From Azonexus fungiphilus (GTDB lineage: Bacteria; Pseudomonadota; Gammaproteobacteria; Burkholderiales; Rhodocyclaceae), in the NCBI RefSeq assembly GCF_003634965.1, contig NZ_RBXP01000014.1, positions 302,652-366,651 on the forward strand: a stretch of 64,000 nt of DNA, in the 5' to 3' direction. Under the pieces are notes generated by a model. The model was not told where the DNA came from and ran no database searches. It worked only from the letters and a program-made list of their open reading frames with translations. The position numbers and the translations under genes were made by a program. The stretch's first letter is position 1. Every line of letters begins with the position of its first letter. Positions 58,678 to 64,000 of this stretch are shown here, in pieces.

Positions 58678-59608
58678 GTCCGCTCCGTCGAAGATTGTCA
58701 TTGCCTCCCGCGAATCCCGTCTGGCCATGTGGCAGGCGGTGCACGTTAGAGATCGCTTATCGAGTTTAAATTCCGGCTCGGAAGTTGTCATCCTCGGCAT
58801 GACCACCAAGGGCGACCAGATCCTCGACCGTCCGCTCGCCGAGATCGGCGGCAAGGGCCTGTTCATCAAGGAACTCGAGGTCGCGATGCAGGAAGGCCGC
58901 GCCCACCTGGCGGTGCACTCGATGAAGGACGTGCCCATGGTGATGCCCGAGGGCTTCGTGCTGGCAGCCATCTCGGCCCGCGAAAACCCGCGCGACGCCT
59001 TCGTCTCGAACAACTACGCCGGTCTCGACGAACTGCCGGCCGGCGCCGTCGTCGGCACCTCCAGCCTGCGCCGCGAGGCGATCCTGCGCGCCAGGTATCC
59101 GCAACTGACGATCAAGAGCCTGCGCGGCAACCTCGACACCCGCCTGAAGAAGCTCGATGCCGGCGAGTACGACGCGATCATCCTCGCCGCCGCCGGCCTG
59201 ATCCGGCTCGGCATGGAAAACCGCATCAAGGCGGTGTTGACCGCCGAACAGTCGCTGCCGGCCCCCGGCCAGGGCGCGCTCGGCATCGAGCTGGTCGATG
59301 GCGACGCGGCGATGGCCGCGGTCGTCGCCCCGCTCAACGATCCCGAGACGGCGCATTGCGTCAAGGCCGAACGCGCCCTGTCGCGCGCCCTCGGCGGTTC
59401 CTGCCAGGTGCCGCTGGGCGGCTACGCGATCATCGACAACGGCCAGCTCTGGCTGCGCGGCTTCGTCGCCAGCGTCGATGGCCAGCGCATGGTCAGCGGC
59501 GAAGTGCGCGGCAATCCCGCCGACGACGAGGCGCTTGGCCTGCAGTTGGCCGACCAGCTGCGCGCCCAGGGCGCCGAGGCGATCCTCGCCAGCCTGGCCT
59601 GCCACTGA
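58676..59608 (+). CDS. hemC: porphobilinogen deaminase HemC
   Basis: 310 residues with the dipyrromethane-attachment cysteine C243 in [12 protein letters not shown], and SLKDVPM-type and TSSLRREA motifs. It polymerises porphobilinogen to hydroxymethylbilane. An AGGA about 7 bases upstream supports the ATG. It is followed by hemD after 6 bp. Confidence 0.97.
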   Translation: MSAPSKIVIASRESRLAMWQAVHVRDRLSSLNSGSEVVILGMTTKGDQILDRPLAEIGGKGLFIKELEVAMQEGRAHLAVHSMKDVPMVMPEGFVLAAISARENPRDAFVSNNYAGLDELPAGAVVGTSSLRREAILRARYPQLTIKSLRGNLDTRLKKLDAGEYDAIILAAAGLIRLGMENRIKAVLTAEQSLPAPGQGALGIELVDGDAAMAAVVAPLNDPETAHCVKAERALSRALGGSCQVPLGGYAIIDNGQLWLRGFVASVDGQRMVSGEVRGNPADDEALGLQLADQLRAQGAEAILASLACH

Positions 59609-59614
59609 ACGGCG

Positions 59615-60397
59615 ATGAGCGCGTCCGGCCCGCTTGCCGGGCGTACCGTCGTCGTCACCCGGCCGCATGCGCAGGCAGCGCCGCTGGCCAAGATGATCGC
59701 CGCCGCCGGTGGCAACGCGCTGCTGTTCCCCCTGCTCGAGATCGCGCCGGCCGCCGATCACGGTGAACTCGAGGCCGCTGCCGGCCGTCTCGACGACTAC
59801 GACCTGGCGATCTTCGTCAGTCCCAACGCCGTCGCCCACGCCCTGCCGACCCTGCTCGCCGAGCGCGCCTGGCCGGCCCGGCTGGCGACCGCCGCGGTCG
59901 GGCCGGGTACCGCCAAGGCGCTGGCCGACGAGGGCATCCCCGGCTGCCTGGTTCCCGCCGAGCGCTTCGATTCCGAGGGCCTGCTGGCCCTGCCCGATTT
60001 CGCCGGCGAACGGATCGGCGGCCGGCGCGTCGCCATCTTCCGCGGCGACGGCGGCCGCGAACTGCTCGCCGACTCGCTGCGCGAGCGCGGTGCGCACGTC
60101 GATTGCATCACCTGTTACCGGCGTAGCGGTCCCGCCGCCGGTTTCGGGCAACTGCTCGAGGCCTGGCGTGCCGATCGCCTCGATGCGATCGTCGTCTCCA
60201 GCAGCGAAGGGCTGCGCTATCTGGTTGCCGGCCTGGACGAGGCCGGTCGCGAACGCCTGCGCCAGACGCCGCTGTTCGTGCCGCACGAGCGCATCGCCGG
60301 CATCGCCCGCGAACTCGGACTGGCTCGCGTCGAACTGACGGAGGCCGCCGACAGCGGCCTGATCCGCGGATTACTTGCTTATAATTGGTCAGCATGA
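59615..60397 (+). CDS. hemD: uroporphyrinogen-III synthase HemD
   Basis: 260 residues of the weakly conserved HemD fold: GRTVVVTRPHAQA at the start, IFVSPNAVAHAL near 67 and VVSSSEGLRYLVAGL near 194. It closes hydroxymethylbilane with ring inversion. Its place between hemC and hemX agrees. It overlaps hemX by ATGA. Confidence 0.93.
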   Translation: MSASGPLAGRTVVVTRPHAQAAPLAKMIAAAGGNALLFPLLEIAPAADHGELEAAAGRLDDYDLAIFVSPNAVAHALPTLLAERAWPARLATAAVGPGTAKALADEGIPGCLVPAERFDSEGLLALPDFAGERIGGRRVAIFRGDGGRELLADSLRERGAHVDCITCYRRSGPAAGFGQLLEAWRADRLDAIVVSSSEGLRYLVAGLDEAGRERLRQTPLFVPHERIAGIARELGLARVELTEAADSGLIRGLLAYNWSA

Positions 60398-61449
60398 ACG
60401 CCGAACAAAACACTCCTCCCGCCGTTGAACCGGACGTCGCGCCGCCGGTCGTGCCGCGCCGCGCCAAGGGCGGCGCCCTGTGGCTGCTGCCGGTCGCCGT
60501 GCTCGCCGGCCTGCTCGCCTGGCAATGGCACGACAGCCGCGAACAGTTGAACGCCCTGCGCCAGGAAATGGCGCGCCAGATTGCCGACCTCGGCGCCGCG
60601 ACGCGCAGCGAGGCGCAGTCCGACCAGCGCCTGCTGGCCCGCGCCGACGAACTGGCCGAACGGCTGCAGGCGGTCGAACAGCAGCTGGCCGAAAGCCGCG
60701 ACCAGGAAGCGGCGCTGCAGGCGCTCTTCGAGAACGTCGCCAAGGGCCGCGAGGAAGCCGACCTGCTCGAAGTCGAGCAGGCGGTGACGCTGGCCGCCCA
60801 GCAGATCCAGCTGGCCGGCAACGTGCCCGTCGCGCTGCTCGCCCTGCGTGCCGCCGATGCCCAGCTGGCGCGCCTCGACAAGGCCCGCTACCTGCCGCTG
60901 CGCAAAGCCCTGGCGGGCGACATCGCGCGCCTCAACGAATTGCCGCTGGTCGACCTGCCGGGCATCAGCCTGCGCCTCGAGCAGCTGGTCAACGGCGTGG
61001 ACAAGCATCCCTTCGCCGTGCACGGTCGACCGCAGGAAAGCAGCGAAAATGCACCGGCGCCCGAGCTGGCCGACACGCCCTGGTGGCGCCTGGTGCTGAC
61101 CGACCTCTGGCACGAGGTGCGCGGTCTCGTCCGCGTCCAGCGCTTCGACCGCGAGGAGCCGGCGCTGCTGGCGCCGGGGCAGGGTTTCTTCCTGCGCGAA
61201 AACCTCAAGCTGCGCCTGCTCAGCGCCCGCCTGGCGCTGTTCGCCCGCGACCAGTGGACTTTCCGCAACGAGCTGACGGTCGCCCGCAGCTGGCTGGCCC
61301 GCTATTTCTCGCCCGAGGATCGCGCCGTCCAGGCCGCGCTCGAGGAACTGAAAGCCCTGGTTGCCGCCGAGATCGTCGTCGACCTGCCCGAACTGCGCGC
61401 CAGCCAGCAGGCGCTGCTGGCGCTGCGTGAAAGCGGGGCGCGCCGGTGA
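60394..61449 (+). CDS. hemX: HemX-like membrane protein
   Basis: 351 residues from the ATG overlapping the hemD stop. One membrane segment (about 28-46) is followed by a coiled coil to about 115 and a helical domain. Despite the name, no catalytic motif is visible; the E. coli protein has been annotated as a methylase without firm support. Its function in haem synthesis is unclear. It overlaps hemY by 4 bp. Confidence 0.88.
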   Translation: MNAEQNTPPAVEPDVAPPVVPRRAKGGALWLLPVAVLAGLLAWQWHDSREQLNALRQEMARQIADLGAATRSEAQSDQRLLARADELAERLQAVEQQLAESRDQEAALQALFENVAKGREEADLLEVEQAVTLAAQQIQLAGNVPVALLALRAADAQLARLDKARYLPLRKALAGDIARLNELPLVDLPGISLRLEQLVNGVDKHPFAVHGRPQESSENAPAPELADTPWWRLVLTDLWHEVRGLVRVQRFDREEPALLAPGQGFFLRENLKLRLLSARLALFARDQWTFRNELTVARSWLARYFSPEDRAVQAALEELKALVAAEIVVDLPELRASQQALLALRESGARR

Positions 61450-62636
61450 GGGGCCTGTTCTGGATTCTCGCGCTGTTCGCGCTGGCCGTCGCGGTGGCGC
61501 TCGGCGCCCGCATGAACGACGGCTATGTGTTGATCGTCGTGGCGCCGTGGCGGCTCGAACTGTCGCTGAATTTCCTGCTGCTCGCGCTGCTGCTGGCCTT
61601 TGTCGTCTTCTACCTGGCCCTGCGCGCCCTCGACCTGACCCTGGGCATGCCGCAGCGCGTCCGCGAATACCGGCGGCGGCGCCAGCGCGAGAAGTCCGGG
61701 CAGATATTCCAGGACGCCGTGCGCTTCCTTTTCGAAGGCCGCTTCGGCCAGGCGCTCAAGCGTGCCGGCGAAGCCTACGAGGCCGGCCGGGCGCCGGCGC
61801 TGGCTGCCCTGATCGCGGCGCGCGCCGCACAGCGCCTGGGCGATCCGGCGCGCCAGCAGGAATGGCTGGACAAGGCCAAGCAGCAGGATCTGCGCAACGA
61901 GCCGGCGACGCTGATGCTGGAAGCCGAAATGCTCAACGAGGAGCGCCGCTTCGCCGAGGCGCTGGCGGCGCTGCAGCGCCTGCAGGACAAGCAGGGCCGG
62001 CACATCGCCGCGCTGCGCCTGGAACTGCGCGCGCGTCAGGGGCTCGGCGACTGGGACGGCGTGCTCAAGCTGCTGCGTCAGCTGGCCAAGCGCGACGCCC
62101 TGCCCGAAGAAATGATCCGTCCGCTGGCGACCAAGGCGCATCTGTCGAACCTGCTGCGCTGCGGCGACGACCGCGACGCGCTGGTCGCCTACCTGCGCAC
62201 GGTGCCGGCCGACGAGCGCGTTGCCGAGGTCGTGCTCGCCGCGGCCCGCGGTCTGGCGGCAGCCGGTGCCGACGGTGAGGCACAGCAACTGATCGAGGCG
62301 ATGCTTGACGGCGGTGACGACGAAGTCTGGCAGAGCGATCTCGTCGCCATCTACGGGCGGCTCGGCGGCGGCGACCAGATGTCGCGGATCGCCCGTGGCG
62401 AAGGCTGGCTGCGTCAGCGTCCGCAGCACGCCGGCCTGCTCCTGGCGCTGGGCCGGATGTGCACGCGCCAGCGCCTGTGGGGCAAGGCGCAGAGTTACTT
62501 GGAAGCATCCCTGTCGGTCGAGGAGACGCAGGCGGGGCATCTTGAACTGGCACGTCTGGGCGATCAGCTCGAACGGGTCGACGACGCCAACCGGCATTAC
62601 CGCGCTGCGGTGATTCCGGCCATCGGCGAAAAATAA
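61446..62636 (+). CDS. hemY: HemY-like TPR membrane protein
   Basis: 396 residues from a GTG overlapping the hemX stop (GTGA). Two membrane segments at the N terminus (4-20 and 38-60) are followed by helical tetratricopeptide-like repeats. This gammaproteobacterial/betaproteobacterial HemY is not the protoporphyrinogen oxidase of the same name. Probably a scaffold for haem enzymes at the inner membrane. Confidence 0.9.
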   Translation: MRGLFWILALFALAVAVALGARMNDGYVLIVVAPWRLELSLNFLLLALLLAFVVFYLALRALDLTLGMPQRVREYRRRRQREKSGQIFQDAVRFLFEGRFGQALKRAGEAYEAGRAPALAALIAARAAQRLGDPARQQEWLDKAKQQDLRNEPATLMLEAEMLNEERRFAEALAALQRLQDKQGRHIAALRLELRARQGLGDWDGVLKLLRQLAKRDALPEEMIRPLATKAHLSNLLRCGDDRDALVAYLRTVPADERVAEVVLAAARGLAAAGADGEAQQLIEAMLDGGDDEVWQSDLVAIYGRLGGGDQMSRIARGEGWLRQRPQHAGLLLALGRMCTRQRLWGKAQSYLEASLSVEETQAGHLELARLGDQLERVDDANRHYRAAVIPAIGEK

Positions 62637-62654
62637 ATCGCGGAGGAGCGGGAC

Positions 62655-62894
62655 GTGCTGAACATCGACATGCGCAAGATCTACAACTTCTATCCCGTCG
62701 AGCCGGCTCCCGCACCCGATGCGTTGCCGACCGGCGGCGACCTCTACTACGAATGCCTCGACTGCTCGGTGATCGTCAATTCGGTCCCGCACATCAAGGC
62801 CGCCTGCGCCTGCGGCAACCTGCAGGGCAGCGGCGGCAAGCTCGAGATCAAGGACCCGGTGCGCGTCCGGGTCGTCAAGGGCAAGCTGAAGTAA
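62655..62894 (+). CDS. small cysteine-rich protein, possible zinc ribbon
   Basis: 79 residues from a GTG with GGAGG upstream. Cysteines in ECLDCS and AACACG form a CxxC/CxC pair spaced for one zinc ion. A basic C-terminal tail VRVRVVKGKLK follows. It is 18 bp after hemY, so likely read with the hem operon. No family is recognised. Confidence 0.65.
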   Translation: MLNIDMRKIYNFYPVEPAPAPDALPTGGDLYYECLDCSVIVNSVPHIKAACACGNLQGSGGKLEIKDPVRVRVVKGKLK

Positions 62895-62897
62895 GGT

Positions 62898-63794
62898 TCA
62901 GACCCAGTCCTGCGGCCGCAGGAAGGTCTCGTAGAGTTCGGCCTCGGGCGTACCTGCCGCCGGCTGCCAGTCGTAGCGCCATTTGACGACCGGCGGCAGC
63001 GACATCAGGATCGCCTCGGTGCGGCCGCCCGACTGCAGGCCGAACAGCGTGCCGCGGTCCCAGACCAGGTTGAACTCGACGTAACGCCCGCGCCGGTAGG
63101 CCTGGAAGTCGCGCTCGCGCTCGCCGTAGGGGGTGTCGCGGCGCTGCGCCAGCACCGGCAGGTAGGCCGCTGTGAACGCCTTGCCGACGGCCTGGGTCAG
63201 GCTGAAGCAGCGCTCGAAGCCGCCCTCGTTGAGGTCGTCGAAGAAGATGCCGCCGACGCCGCGCGGCTCGTTGCGGTGCTTGAGGAAGAAGTACTCGTCG
63301 CACCATTGCTTGTACTTCGGGTAGACGTCGTCGCCGAAGGGGGCGAGGGCGTCGCGGCAGGTCCGGTGGAAATGCCGCACATCCTCGCGTCGACCGTAAT
63401 AGGGCGTCATGTCCATGCCGCCGCCGAACCACCAGACATCGTCTTCGCCTGCCTTGCTGGCGACGAAGCAGCGCACGTTCATGTGCGCCGTCGGGCAATA
63501 CGGATTGCGTGGGTGCAGCACCAGCGACACGCCCATCGCTTCCCAGGCGCGCCCGGCCAGTTGCGGGCGCACGGCGGTGGCCGAGGCCGGCAGCGACTTG
63601 CCGGTGACGTGCGAGAAATTGACGCCGCCGCGCTCGAAGAAGTCGCCTTCCTCGATCAGCCGGGAAATCCCACCGCCGCCCTCGGGGCGCTGCCAGCTGT
63701 CGGTGAGGAAAGACTTGCCGTCGAAGGCTTCAAGCTCGCCGACGATGGCGGCCTGCAGGCCGGTGAAAAAATCCTTGAGGCGGGTGCTGTCCAT
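62898..63794 (-). CDS. hemF: oxygen-dependent coproporphyrinogen-III oxidase HemF
   Basis: 298 residues from the ATG at 63794, chosen because CCGGAG lies 6 bases upstream. The HemF hallmarks are present: [24 protein letters not shown] near 45 in pieces, [15 protein letters not shown] near 95 and [12 protein letters not shown] near 120. It decarboxylates coproporphyrinogen III to protoporphyrinogen IX with oxygen. It converges with the hemY-side genes, with 3 bp to the stop of the Cys-rich gene. Confidence 0.96.
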   Translation of the reverse strand: MDSTRLKDFFTGLQAAIVGELEAFDGKSFLTDSWQRPEGGGGISRLIEEGDFFERGGVNFSHVTGKSLPASATAVRPQLAGRAWEAMGVSLVLHPRNPYCPTAHMNVRCFVASKAGEDDVWWFGGGMDMTPYYGRREDVRHFHRTCRDALAPFGDDVYPKYKQWCDEYFFLKHRNEPRGVGGIFFDDLNEGGFERCFSLTQAVGKAFTAAYLPVLAQRRDTPYGERERDFQAYRRGRYVEFNLVWDRGTLFGLQSGGRTEAILMSLPPVVKWRYDWQPAAGTPEAELYETFLRPQDWV

Positions 63795-63812
63795 GAAATC
63801 TCCGGAAATGAA

Positions 63813-63844
63813 ACGGGCGGCCCGCTGCATCGCGAGCCGCCCGT
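63813..63844 (-). terminator. hairpin after purD, in the hemF leader
   Basis: Arms ACGGGCGGC (63813-63821) and GCCGCCCGT (63836-63844) with a 14-nt loop, followed on the minus strand by TTTCATTT. Confidence 0.5.
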
Positions 63845-63869
63845 CAGAGTGGGGTTCTGCCTGATTGGT

Positions 63870-64000
63870 TCAGCGGCTGATCGCGCGGTAACCGATGTCC
63901 TTGCGGTACTGCACGCCGTTCCAGCTGATCTGGGCGGCTGACTCGTAGGCGGCCTTCTGGGCCAGCCTGACGTTCTCGCCGAGCGCGGTGACGCAGAGCA
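63870..64000 (-). CDS. purD: phosphoribosylamine-glycine ligase PurD, C-terminal end (partial)
   Basis: The last 43 residues end at a TGA at 63870-63872. The peptide has VTALGENV, then a helix, then YRKDIGYRAISR, a close match to the C terminus of PurD (GAR synthetase). PurD joins glycine to phosphoribosylamine in purine synthesis. The rest lies beyond the window. Confidence 0.88.
   Translation of the reverse strand, partial: LCVTALGENVRLAQKAAYESAAQISWNGVQYRKDIGYRAISR

Noticed and set aside
1-64000. CRISPR array, tRNA or rRNA
   Set aside because: No regularly spaced repeats, cloverleaf or rRNA-like sequence was noticed.

Overview
The window looks like chromosomal DNA from a GC-rich betaproteobacterium, most likely a Rhodocyclales relative. 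This is an inference from the hemC-hemD-hemX-hemY and hemF/purD arrangement, the ubiA-ubiD pair, the large che operon with an Aer-like receptor, the AlgZ/AlgR-type pair and the GC-rich codon usage. No rRNA, tRNA, CRISPR array or complete insertion sequence was seen.

Region 1 (1-16050) is accessory and relatively AT-rich. It opens with the tail of a TpsB outer-membrane transporter. Next come a 2505-residue CdiA-like contact-dependent inhibition protein with a PD-(D/E)xK-type nuclease tip and an overlapping immunity gene. About 1 kb further on lies an orphan 206-bp copy of an internal cdiA segment, joined directly to a small ORF. After an XRE-type regulator and a 490-bp gene-free stretch with repeats there is a two-gene Gabija-type anti-phage system (gajA, gajB). 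An AlbA_2/Schlafen-fold gene follows. The block therefore combines inter-bacterial competition with phage defence and shows signs of recombination.

Region 2 (16050-26050) is lipid and quinone metabolism. An ArsR-type repressor with a palindrome over its own start codon heads an operon containing aas (acyltransferase plus acyl-ACP synthetase). A small membrane protein, an exported amidohydrolase and an LplT-PlsC fusion follow, which together suggest lysophospholipid salvage. An unknown helical protein, ubiA, ubiD, a GNAT acetyltransferase and a membrane protein come next, mostly with 4-bp start/stop overlaps.

Region 3 (26026-36422) holds, on the minus strand, an iron-sulfur protein, dacB, an Aer-like aerotaxis receptor, a Pal-like lipoprotein and a receiver-GGDEF diguanylate cyclase. 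On the plus strand are hemA, prfA, prmC and grxD.

Region 4 (36470-45765, minus strand) is one chemotaxis operon. Its order is HTH/pseudo-receiver, soluble MCP-like protein, cheY, STAS protein, cheA, membrane MCP, cheW, cheR, cheD, cheB. Most junctions overlap or are nearly abutting, and a strong terminator closes it.

Region 5 (45880-64000) carries an OsmC-family protein, argH, an AlgZ/AlgR-type two-component pair, a stand-alone receiver protein, pepN, tonB-exbB-exbD and a large hybrid histidine kinase. It continues with a methyltransferase and a thioredoxin-fold protein, the latter divergent from hemC with overlapping start codons. It ends with hemC-hemD-hemX-hemY, a small Cys-rich protein, hemF and the 3' end of purD. 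HemA, HemC, HemD and HemF cover several steps of tetrapyrrole synthesis, and TonB-ExbBD would supply energised uptake.
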